Positions 12,101 through 25,024 of a stretch of 64,000 nucleotides of DNA are shown piece by piece. Numbering within the stretch: the stretch's first letter is position 1; each line of letters starts with the position of its first letter. The DNA lies in NCBI GenBank assembly GCA_964030475.1, contig CAXIPT010000006.1, positions 1,040,457-1,104,456 on the forward strand. The letters are read 5' to 3'. The position numbers and the translations under genes were made by a program. A model generated the notes under the pieces. It was not told where the DNA came from. It searched no databases and saw only the letters and a list, made by a program, of their open reading frames with translations. This DNA comes from Tethya wilhelma (lineage: Eukaryota; Porifera; Demospongiae; Tethyida; Tethyidae).

Positions 12101-15100
12101 GTCCTTTTTGGCTAGCGATCATTAAAGGAGTGCGGCCATCTCTTACTGGTTTTTGAATAGCTTGGTTTTCAATGAGAATTTGAACCACTTCGAGGTGTCC
12201 ACATTCACTGGCTACAAACAGAGCTGTCATGTCATAATTGTTTGCCAAGTTTACATTGGCACCAGCATCAATGAGGCGTTGCACGATTTCTTTGGACCCG
12301 TTTCGAGTTGCAAAAACAAGAGGAAATTGTCAAGTTATGTCTCTGTAGTTGACATCAGCCTTCTTTCCCAGGAGATCTTCGATACGATCTTTGTCCCCTT
12401 TGTTGACAGCTACTAGTAGATCTTCTCCCAATCTGCTATAAGACATTCTTTCTATATGTAGTACTTGATAATTTTAGTGACTTTGAGGCCAAATGACTTG
12501 AAAAAATGTGACACAGCTGCTTTTAACCTTGGACTCTATCAAGGGTTCACCCCACATTATAGTAACAGCCCGCCAAAACGTGAATACCAAGAATTTTATC
12601 AGAAAATCACTACAAACTATGTAGATACAGTGGTTTACCAGAACTACACTCTGCAGCCACACAATCCCAGACTCAAGGTCATAGATGATAAATATAGAGG
12701 GTTAAAGTAGGGACATGAATGGAAAACCATCAAGGAACAAACATACAGGTGTTTGTCAGCTAGTCTGTTAAGTAAGCATATTATTATTATTACTTTGTAA
12801 GCCTAAATTTACTATTCCAGCTCACGCTACCAAATTTAACGACAGAGTATAAAGTTTATCACAGAATCACCACACATACCATAGATAATGGTTTACCAGA
12901 ACTACACTTGGTACTACAATCCCAGACTCTAAGGTCAGGTATACAGAGGGAAGCAGAGACATGAATGCAAACATTAGGGAATAATCAATAGGCTAAGCTA
13001 GATGATTGTAAGCTTTTTTCCAAGTAAGCATACTATATACTTTACAAGTCTTGCATCAATTTCACCACCACCTTTAGTTGTAAAATTCTAAACCTACATC
13101 TTACCCCGTGTTTCTTGATGAGGTTGTTGACAGAGATGAGGTCCCTACCAAGATCCTCCGAGGCCAGCTGTCCATCCATGTCCCCGATCCATGACTCAAT
13201 GTCCTCCACGGCATGAAGGAACTGCTGCTGCTCCCAGGCCTCTTGGAGCTTACGGCCTTTGTCCTCCGATCTGTGAGGTGGTAGTAAGTATAAGTGAGTA
13301 CATGAGTGTAACAGGATGTAAGCGAGGGAGTATAGGTAAGTTTACATTACAGATAAGACTTTACAACCACTATTTTCCCATTATGTGGAGCATTGTTTCT
13401 TTGTAGATAATCTATTCTTTTGGATAAGGAGTGGCCAGCCTATGCTGCTCACATTAATCCTATAGAAATTATATTATATGGAGGATTCAGAGCACTAACT
13501 TTTCACAGAGGTGTTGCCAGTTCCCATTGAGAGCTTCTATCCTTGCTTCGATCTCGTGGGAGGCATAGTGGTTCATCTCAATGAGATCCTCTCCAATCTG
13601 GAAGCAACAAGATCAACATTATCATGAATTATGTCCACAATTTTTTCCTTTTTTCTGATCACAGCTGTAATCGAACTGAAGACCTTATGACTACTAGTCG
13701 GACACTCTAACCACTAGGCCACTGAGGGGTAGTGGCAATTAAATAAAAAGATATAGATCTAAAGACTTCAACAATTTGTGGAAAATATCTCCAAATAATG
13801 CCCAACCCACATCACCGACATGTTGTTTGAGTATTCATTTTCATAGTCAAATTTTATGAGGGTAGCCAAACAGTATGTAATATTTTATAGCCTAGTTGTT
13901 TTTTTACCTCATGTACAGAGTCCACTCTTCCTTTGTTGCTGGAGAGTTCAGCTTCAAAAGCCTGGTGCTTCTGCAGCTTGCTCTGAAGGTTTGTTGGATC
14001 CCTATAGCTCTCATCAGAGGCAGTCTGTAGCTTCTCACTGATCCAACCCTCAGCCTAAGAGGGGTGAGTGATGAGAGATAGAAAGAGACTTATTAATGTG
14101 AGCATCAGCGGCTCATACATGTACTACATGTGCAAGAGTATACATATTAGTAGTGAATTTGAAATGGAAGAGTCATCGTCACGCAAGCTCTTGGCGATTT
14201 AACTTTTACTCAGAAATGGAAGAAAGAACACTGAAAATGAGGGAGTATGATAATGAAACACCGTGTGCTGCAAGACTGAAGCAACTTAACAGGACAAAAG
14301 AAGTCAAAACAATTGTGCACATATTCCCCCCAAATGAGCAACAAATTAGAAACATTGCAAAAAAATTTACAACATGACACTGTAAAATGGACGAATAAAC
14401 CACTTACTACAGAGGAATGGACTGATAATTGTCATGGTACGCCTATCAAAAGAATCTGCATACCACTAGGCCAAGGTATGGTGTGGATGTGTAACCCCAA
14501 TATCAGAGGAACATATCTATGCTTGTGTACATTTGGTGTTTTTTTGCTAGTTCAAACAAAACTTGAGTTATTAGCTAAAGCTTACTAAGAAATTGATAAG
14601 TTTTAGACCTGTGACTGGGTATCAGGCCTACAAAAAAACAACAGTTTTTACATAAGTTAACAAGGACGAAGAAGTATAAAAACAGATCCACACTCCGGAA
14701 ATGGGTGGAGTGCAAGTGGACAAAACTGTATTGGCTATACTGAAGCAAGTCAAGTAAAATATCAAAATGGAGGCTGAACTGGTTCCTGCTCTGACCACTC
14801 TCAGTGGGATGATAGAAGAGGCAGTCAACTACACGAGAAAAAACTTCAACGAATCAACAGATTTTGAATACTTTCTCACCTACTCTCACGATCTTAAAAA
14901 TGGGACACAAATGCTAGCGACGCCCATTTTTGGCTACGCTGATTGCTTCAAGAAGGTCGGAGTAGCTGGATTGCTAAAGCGAATTCCAACAAAATGACAT
15001 GTCTACATAATTGAGCAACAAATTAGTAAAATAGCAACAATTTATAACACGAGACTTGAGATTGTGCAACGTCCCCTACACAATAATGCCATTAACTCTA

Positions 15101-18100
15101 GTGCATGTGGCTCAGAACACAACATTTACAATTGAGCTACCAATTAGAAACATTGCAACATAATTTACAACATGACTGTGATTGTAGAATGGACAAAATA
15201 AACCACTTACTACAGAGGAATGGACTGATAATTGTCTTGGTAAGCCTATCAAAAGAATCTGCATACCACTAGGCCTAGGTATGAAGTGCATGTGCAACCC
15301 CGGTATCAGAGGAACAAATCTATGCTCCGTGTACAATTGTTGTTTTTGCTAGTTCAAACAAACTTGAGTTTCTAGCTAAAGCTCACTAAGAAATTGATTG
15401 TTTCAGAGCTGTCACTTGGTATCTAGACAACAGCACTTACTAAGTTAGCTAGGACTAAGAAGTAAAATAGACCCACAGATTTTGAAGTGGGTGGAGTGGA
15501 CATAAGCATATCAAGTAAAAATTATCAAAATGGAGTCTGAACTGGTTCCTGCTCTGACCACTCTTAGTGGGATGATAGAAGAGGCAGTCACTTACACGAG
15601 GAAAAACTTCAACGAATCGACAGACTTTGAACACTTTCTCACTTACTCTCATGATCTCAAACATGGAACACAAATGCTAGCGACACCCATTTTTGGCTAT
15701 GCTGATTGCTTCAAGAAGGTCGGAGTTAAAACGAAAGCAGAATTGGAGGAGCTTTGGTCCAAGAATATCGAAAAATCTGATGTTAAAGAAGCTGTTGAGA
15801 AGTTGAAACTGGCCGAGACACACTTGGGAGAGGTGGTGGCCGAAATATCGGCAAAGAACGATCCGCTCGAGGACAAAAATATCTTGAATGCTGCAGCAAA
15901 AGTTGGAGAGACGATTCCCAAAGACTACCAAGTCACAAAAATACCGTAAAAAAACAACAGTTTTTACATAAGTTAACAAGGACGAAGAAGTATAAAAACA
16001 GATCCACACTCCGGAAATGGGTGGAGTGCAAGTGGACAAAACTGTATTGGCTATACTGAAGCAAGTCAAGTAAAATATCAAAATGGAGGCTGAACTGGTT
16101 CCTGCTCTGACCACTCTCAGTGGGATGATAGAAGAGGCAGTCAACTACACGAGAAAAAACTTCAACGAATCAACAGATTTTGAATACTTTCTCACCTACT
16201 CTCACGATCTTAAAAATGGGACACAAATGCTAGCGACGCCCATTTTTGGCTACGCTGATTGCTTCAAGAAGGTCGGAGTAGCTGGATTGCTAAAGCGAAT
16301 TCCAACAAAATGACATGTCTACATAATTGAGCAACAAATTAGTAAAATAGCAACAATTTATAACACGAGACTTGAGATTGTGCAACGTCCCCTACACAAT
16401 AATGCCATTAACTCTAGTGCATGTGGCTCAGAACACAACATTTACAATTGAGCTACCAATTAGAAACATTGCAACATAATTTACAACATGACTGTGATTG
16501 TAGAATGGACAAAATAAACCACTTACTACAGAGGAATGGACTGATAATTGTCTTGGTAAGCCTATCAAAAGAATCTGCATACCACTAGGCCTAGGTATGA
16601 AGTGCATGTGCAACCCCGGTATCAGAGGAACAAATCTATGCTCCGTGTACAATTGTTGTTTTTGCTAGTTCAAACAAACTTGAGTTTCTAGCTAAAGCTC
16701 ACTAAGAAATTGATTGTTTCAGAGCTGTCACTTGGTATCTAGACAACAGCACTTACTAAGTTAGCTAGGACTAAGAAGTAAAATAGACCCACAGATTTTG
16801 AAGTGGGTGGAGTGGACATAAGCATATCAAGTAAAAATTATCAAAATGGAGTCTGAACTGGTTCCTGCTCTGACCACTCTTAGTGGGATGATAGAAGAGG
16901 CAGTCACTTACACGAGGAAAAACTTCAACGAATCGACAGACTTTGAACACTTTCTCACTTACTCTCATGATCTCAAACATGGAACACAAATGCTAGCGAC
17001 ACCCATTTTTGGCTATGCTGATTGCTTCAAGAAGGTCGGAGTTAAAACGAAAGCAGAATTGGAGGAGCTTTGGTCCAAGAATATCGAAAAATCTGATGTT
17101 AAAGAAGCTGTTGAGAAGTTGAAACTGGCCGAGACACACTTGGGAGAGGTGGTGGCCGAAATATCGGCAAAGAACGATCCGCTCGAGGACAAAAATATCT
17201 TGAATGCTGCAGCAAAAGTTGGAGAGACGATTCCCAAAGACTACCAAGTCACAAAAATACCGTCCGGTGAAAAGATCACACTAGAAAAAAGCCTCGAAGG
17301 TTCAAAGTACACTTTCTTTGTGCTCCTCCGCCTGTTTGGATGACCCCCGTGTGACTTTCACCTCGACGACATCGCCCAACACAAAGAGGAGTTGGAGCAA
17401 CGAGGGTGCAATGTCGTGATCGTGGGGTTTGGGACGGAGGAGAATGCACGGGCTTGGAACGAGAAGTACAAGAGGCCGCACCAGGTGCTCTTGGATCAAG
17501 AGGCTAAACTCTACCGGCTCCTAGGATTGAGGAGGGTCATCGTGTGGACCATTCCTCTTATCGTAGACCTAGCCGAAAAAGAAGTAGCCGGTATTTTGAA
17601 TATTGATCACTTCGAGGGTGACGACCTTCACCTGGTAGGCGGTGATTATGTTGTCGATTCGACTGGGAAATTTGTCTACGCTCACAACGAAGCAGATGCA
17701 GCTGACCGCCCGAGTGTAGAGTCCATTCTTGCCTCCATTGACAAAGTAGCTACTTAGAAAAGATATGTATTACTATTTTTATACTAAGTTTTAGAAACAT
17801 TTATAGAACAATGACTGTGCTGCATATATACGTAGCTAGTTTAATAGTGACATGAAGCTTGTACCTTAACTCTGGCATTTCAGATGGGTACATTGCTGAA
17901 GTTGAGTTGTGCTATTTTTCCTAGCATCAATGTATTAAGAACACAGCATTGTTTTAAAATGATAAGACTGATTGATAATGTTTAAGGGGAGACTCTCCCT
18001 TAGTTATTCCTGACAACCAAGCTTGCACCTAACTCTTGACAGTTTTAGACATGTATAGGTGGCTTACTAGTCTATTGAGCTAGACTCTTTCTTGTAAATG

Positions 18101-21100
18101 TCAGGGTTGCATGGTAGAAAAAAGGGTCTAGCTTCATAAGACTAGTGGATTGATAAAGTGAACAAAATGATATAGCTATTTGGACAACTTTTTGCAATAA
18201 AAATTGATTTTTTCCTGCACATGCCAATTGGCTAATGATCTAAGAGGAAGCAGTTGTACAATTAACCTCCAGGTGATTTCCAAGCTTCCTGTTCAGCTTA
18301 TCAAACATGCTTCCTGTGTCTTCTTATCAGACAAGCAGGTGCAAAGGACCACAACAGCATGGTGCAAGAGGGATCAGCCCTTACAAAACATAGACTGATA
18401 CCCAATACAACAATTAGCATTATTATGTAGTACATCAGACACTATAGAAACATAAATTATGCATGAACAATGAAAAAAGGTGAAAGAGTCACCCCTAATG
18501 TACTTACTACCTAACAATGGAAACAATTTAGGACACTAGTGTGGCCTGCTAGGTAACCCACACAACTGATAGGGAGATATTTGTTACACTAATTGCATTC
18601 CTCAGACTGGACCTCCAAAATAAAAGTGCCAACTTTGACCTCATAAACAATTATCTATTCAAGCAGCAATGACATTCATGTCATGCCACCCACACTAATT
18701 TCCTGCCACTGGGCAGACTCAAGAAGCAATACAAGCTCATTAACATATTTGGACAATATCACCTGACTGATGCACTGGAAATGACTATAAATAAGAGTTG
18801 ATTCATCCTACTATTAATCAGTTAGTGCAGTATTTTGTAACCTTGAAAAGTGTTTTAATTTGGCAAAGAAACAAAGCTAAGTATACAACAGTGCTGTGAC
18901 CTCTCCATAATTCTTACTTGAGAGTGAGTCTTTAGCTACCATAAAAGCATAGTAAAGTAAAACTGTACCTAATTTATAAACTTATCAAACTGAGCTGAGA
19001 AGCAGAGCAGCTATATGAAGGACAATGGAAGCCACTCTACTCTCAGCACTGTCTACCCTCACTGAGGGCATTGAGAAGAGTGTGGAGGCTACTAGAGAGA
19101 ACTACAAGACAAAGAAAGACATGCTAGACTTCTTGACTTACTCTGATGACTTCACTCACGGGCCACAAAGGCTAGGCTTCACGATACAAGGTTACGTTGA
19201 CTGCATGGAGAAACTGGGAGTCAAAACCAGAGTCGAGGTGGAGGAAATTTGGACCAAAAACATGGACAAACCAGGAGTGAAAGAGGCTGTCGATAAATTG
19301 CTACGTGTTGAGAAAGAATTAAAAGAGTTGGTGGATGGAATCGAAAATGATCTCTCTTCAATAGAAAACAAGCTGACCACCAACAGTCCAGTCAAAGTTG
19401 GTGACATACTACCAAGTGACTACACTGTGAAGAAAATACCATCTGGTGAAGAGACAACCCTCAAAGAAGCCATGCAAGGGTCAAAGTACACTCTCTTCGT
19501 GCTCCTCCGTCTGTTTGGATGACCCCCGTGTCTGGACCACCTCGACGAGCTCGTCGAAAACCAAGGGGAGTTGGATCGACGAGGGTGCAAGGTGGTCATC
19601 ATGGGGATTGGGAACGAGAAGAATGCACGGGATTGGAACGAAAAGAGCAAGTTTCCGTTCCCACTAGTTCTCGACCCAGAAGGTGCATTTTACAGGAAGC
19701 TAGGACGAAAGAGATCCATAGCTGGAGTGTGGACGGTGCCTCTTATCGTGGATTTTGCCGAGAAACAGATTGCGGGTACGTTGAGACTCAATCACTACGA
19801 TGGAGACGACCTGCATCTCATGGCTGGAGATTATGCTATCAATTCTTCAAATGATAAGTTTGTGTATGTTTATAATTCGCAAGATTCTGGTGATAGGCCG
19901 AGTACGAAATTGATCCTTGAAGCTTTGGACAATATCGCTTGAAAAGACTATTGATTTTTATGTGTAATATAGAGTATCTGTTGTTGTTTATAGAGTATGT
20001 GTTAGCTAGATGGTAACATGAAGCATGTACTTAAAATCTGATCATCCAGATGGGTACATTGCTGAGGCCTATTGTAACCATTACTAACACAATATTATTA
20101 TACAACATTGACTATCTGTGTGTATACGTACTGTGTTTTCTCTGTCTGGACTCAATTATTGCAAAAATAATGAAATAGCGAACATAACTGGGCATGCACT
20201 GACAAACCATGCTATGCTATTTAGACAACACAAGAAAATTTAGAGAACAAGAAAAAGCAGCAACTTGTAGGCGATTTCTAAGCTTTGGTCTTCTTATGAA
20301 ATATGCTCCTCCTAATACCCTACTGACACTATTAATATGCAGGCACGAGTTATAGTGATTTTAGCAAACAAAGGCATTTTCACTACTTAAGTGTATGCAT
20401 GAAAATTTTAAAAATTCACTCTCTTAAATAATTTAAACAAACTGCATTGTTCAAAAGTGTCACATGGCCGGCAAGCCATACAACTTTGGGGAGATTTGTG
20501 AAATCAGTAATTAAATTCTTTAGATTGGCTTCAAGATAACCTCTAACTTAATTTCATTACCTATTTCAGCAACACAAGCATTCAAGTGATACCATGCACT
20601 TATATGTGGTCTGTCCAAGTATGTCAACGAGCTTCTGTTGAGTCTGGAGTCTGCTTAGTATTTGCACCTTGGCAGGAAATTAACAGAAGCGACTATAAAT
20701 AAGAGCAGATCCACACTCACTGCCATTCAGTGCACATTTGCACTTAGGAAAAATTATCACTAACAAAGAAGAGTGTTAATTTGGCAAAGAAGTAGAACTA
20801 ACTAAAAGTGTTCACACTTCATAATTTCGTGCACAACTAGTTTTGAAATAGTTGAGAGTGGTAGACTCTGGCTATACCAAAGAAGCATCAAGGATTTCTA
20901 GAATTTTACAGTAAACTTTGTGTACAGAGAAGTGAGTGAGGCAAAGTGTTTTAGTGACAATGGAAGCAACTCTAGTCTCAGCACTCTCTACTCTCTGTGA
21001 GGGCATTGAGAAGACAGTGGAAGGTACTAGAGAGAACTACAAGACAAAGAAAGATATGGTGGACTTCTTGACCTACAAAGAAGACTACAACCATGGGGCA

Positions 21101-24100
21101 CAAAAGCTAGGCTTTACGATACAGAGCTACGTTGACTGCATGGAGAAACTGGGAGTGAAAACCAGAGTTGAATTGGAAGAACTTTGGACTAAGAACATGG
21201 ACAAACCAGGAGTGAAAGAGGCCATCGATAAACTGCTACGTGTCGAGAAAGACTTGAAAGAATTTGTAGACGGGATAGAAGCAGATCTTTCTTCACAAGA
21301 GAGTAAGCTCACTCCCAACAACTCAGTCAAAATTGGCGACACGCTACCGAGTGACTACACAGTGATTGAAATACCCTCTGGCAAACTGACCACCCTAAAA
21401 GACTCCATGCAAGGGTCAAAGTACACACTGTTTGTGCTCCTCCGTCTGTTTGGATGACCCCCCTGTGACTTGCACCTTGATGAGGTCATCCAACATCGAG
21501 AGGAGTTGGATCAACGAGGGTGCAAGGTGGTCATTATGGGGATTGGGAAGGAGACAAACGCACGGGATTGGAATGAAAAGAGCAAGCCACCATTCCCACT
21601 GTTGCTAGACTCAGAGGGAGGATTCTATAGGAAGCTCGGCAGAAAGAGGTCCATAGCTGGTATTTGGACGATACCACTCATTGTGGACTTTGCCGAGAGG
21701 CAGATCGCAGGCACATTGAGGATCAATCACTATGAGGGTGACGATTTACATCTCATGGCTGGAGACTATATTGTTGATTCCTCTAATGATAAGTTTGTGC
21801 TGGCTCACAATTCAGAAGATTCTGGTGATAGACCGACTATCAAATCCATCCTTGCTGCTTTGGACAATATTGCTTAAAAATTTTTGTGCAAAATATATAG
21901 AGTATGTGTTGTTGCTCATAATGTATGTGTTAGTTAGATGGTAACATGAAGCATGTGCTTTAAATCTGATCATCCAGATGGGTACATTGCTGAGGTCTGT
22001 TATAACCATTACTAACACAACATACATACAACATTGACTATCCATATATGTACCGTGTTTTCTCTGTTGAAAAATAATATGTAAAATTGAATGAGTATCT
22101 TACCTCATCTACATCTCTCAATAGTTGTTGTAGCTTCTTGGAATCCTCAAGCTTCTGGGCTCTTTCATTAGATATTGCATGAAGATGGCCATACCTATAA
22201 AATTCAATGGTTACATGCGTACGTGAATACACTATTGCATATGCATTACATTCACATAGTAACATATGTAATTAACAGTGTATCAACATAAAACGTTTTC
22301 TTTAGTGTCAAAGGACAAACTTCAATGATAGTCTACCTCTGTAGTACGGTGTCCCTCCTGATAGCAATGGCACTGGCATCATAGTGACCGGCCGCCATCA
22401 GCTTCTGGGCATACTGATCTAAAGAGTTCATTTTTTCTTCTTGGGCATCGAGGGACTTTTCAAAGTCTTCGTGTTTCTTTATGAGAGCTTCGACACTGTC
22501 CAGAGTATCCTGTGATGCATGCAGATACATTATGGTTTACACTATTAAGACATATTATGATATATATATATATACATCACACATGGTCTCATAGGTAAAG
22601 ATTATACCAGGGACTAAGGAGCTTCCAAAATTATACAGAAAAAAAAGGCTCATGAAAAGTCTCATGTGGTAAAGGTCGTCAAGGAGCTAGGTTCCACAGC
22701 AGTGGAATACAATTGCACAACAGGCAAGGAATTTCCCACCTCTCTCTTGCCCATCACAAGGTAAAGATCGTCAATTCTATTTGTGATTTTACAATCTATT
22801 GGGCAACTCCTTGTCTGAGGTTGTTATATTAAATTCAAGAAACTAGCTTGTAACTACAATGACCCCTTCCAAAAAATTATTGACATTTGCACTCTGGCAC
22901 AACAAAGGGGCAATCTAGTGCAAGTTGCTAATTTCAACGCTCACCCCTAGGTCTTCATTGGAGAGAAAAGCTTCCTGTGTCCCGATCCAGGTGTCCCTCT
23001 GTTCAGCATCTCTGAGGAACACCTGCAGCTCGTAGCACTGACTGAAGAGGTGCTGTCTCTTCTTCCAAGTCTCATGGAGTCTGGTGTGCTCTTCACTGAG
23101 GCTGTCGAGACGAGACTGGATCTCAGTGGAGGCATAGTGGTTGCTGGCAATGAGGGACTGTAGGGGGGGGGGGGTTCAGATAGAAAATAATAATTTGGAG
23201 TATATTCAACATTACATGGAATGGTTAGTAGCTTTAGTGCCCCCATAGGCTATGTGGTAACCGTAGTGCACCTTGACCATGAGCTAGTGCAACATTGTCA
23301 ACAATTCTGCTGTTACTATTCAATGATCACATTGCATCCACAAAACACATTCATGTCCACCATATACAATGGCCAAATTCGAGCGAATAAATATCAAATG
23401 CACACGCACCCCATCTGTTGTAAGAGTGCTTAAATCTCTGAATAGTAAAAAGTCAATTCCTTTGGGTAACCTTCTGAATCAATGAATGTGAATAATGTAA
23501 ATAGTTATAACTTTTATTGAGGTGTTTGTCAGTTGCAGGGATGATATTCACACACTCCTTTTATAACCCATATTGCAGTATCTGAGTATAGATTTTATAA
23601 TTTCCAGTTATTTGCTCTTACCTCTCCTTTGGCTGTTATACGAGTGAAGTTCTCCTCCTTAGCATCAACTTCACCCTAAGAGAAGAAGCCACAAACAATG
23701 TCCATGTCAACATGCTAAATTCTTAAAGTAAACTATGGAGAGTTTGGAGAAAGTGTAGATAAGACAAATTGCAAAGTATGCAAATTGGAATCATACACTC
23801 TTTGTCTTTTCCAACCATATTCAAGATGGAACATCAGTCTAGATTAGTGATGCTAAAAGCAGCCACCAGGAAATCCCCTGTTGCAGAGGTTAGCACAATA
23901 ATAGGACACAGTCATATTGGCGTTGCTAAAAGCAGCCACCTGGAAATCCCCTGTTGCAGAGGTTAGCACAATAATAGGACACATATTGGCATTGCTAAAA
24001 GCAGCCACCTGGAAAATCCCTGCTGCAGAGGTTAGCATAATAATAGGACACAGATTGGCATTGCTAAAAGCAGCCACCAGGAAATCCCAGTTACAGAGAC

Positions 24101-24517
24101 AAAGATTGGAATAATTTCTCCAAAAAGAACTTGTTATCGGATTCTTCTAAACCATCATTAGAGTCATCAGCAGCGAACACAATTCTACTTCTTGTCATAT
24201 ATACTGAGCATTGTTTGGAGGGCAACTAGCTAGTAGCCATCTCCATGTGAATGATTATGATAAGCAGCTAAAGAAATCTCATGCCATGTCAACAGACAGG
24301 TGCTGATGAACTACTCAACCTTGCAGCTAGCTAGACACACAGCTTGCTAGCACACTCACTACAATAGCCAAGATTTTCTTGTCATTTATGGACAGCTACC
24401 AGATCCTGTGCAAAATTCTAAGTCAACAGACAGATGCTCTGTACACAATAAGAATCACTCAACCATGATACACATGTCACATGGTCAGGGCTGGCTATAG
24501 CTGGACTTAAAACAGCT

Positions 24518-24606
<89 letters not shown>

Positions 24607-24925
24607 GGTACACTAACATCAAGACCTGATGCAAAATTTTAAATAAACAGACAGATGCTGCATACATAATTAAATTATTCAAGCTTGACACATGTACACT
24701 GTGTGCTACATATGCTTGCAGGGCTAACAACAGCTGCCTGCATTGTGTGACTATACCAACTGACCTTCAAAGCAAAAAAAAAAAAGAAAACAACAACTAC
24801 ACTGACCTTTCTCTCCTGGTGTAGCTCCAGAAGTCTCTCAGCCTCTGGGACATTCTTGGCTAGTTCGTCTGAAGTGATACGATCATGGATGTCTTTAGCC
24901 CATTGCACCTACACAAGGGGGGAGG

Positions 24926-25024
<99 letters not shown>

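Larger units (their letters stand above)
14632..17263. repeat. Perfect 1316-bp tandem duplication in the selenoprotein cluster
   Basis: 14632-15947 and 15948-17263 appear identical. Each contains one 5'-truncate (A) and the promoter plus first 138 codons of gene B. Only the second copy continues into a full gene; the first is cut at the junction. Confidence 0.93.

Noticed and set aside
12330..12332. TGA in the ankyrin gene as selenocysteine
   Set aside because: The position is a structural glycine in an ankyrin repeat with no redox motif, and I noticed no SECIS-like hairpin downstream of 10404.
15677..17247. Minus-strand ORFs opposite the selenoprotein genes (also 19192-19650, 21127-21342)
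   Set aside because: Antisense shadows of conserved plus-strand coding sequence.
20936..20959. Upstream extension of selenoprotein D by eight codons
   Set aside because: No ATG there; the aligned start in the paralogues is the ATG at 20960.
23848..24095. Regular repeats resembling a CRISPR array
   Set aside because: Eukaryotic context; adjacent units of about 66 bp without unique spacers, hence a minisatellite.
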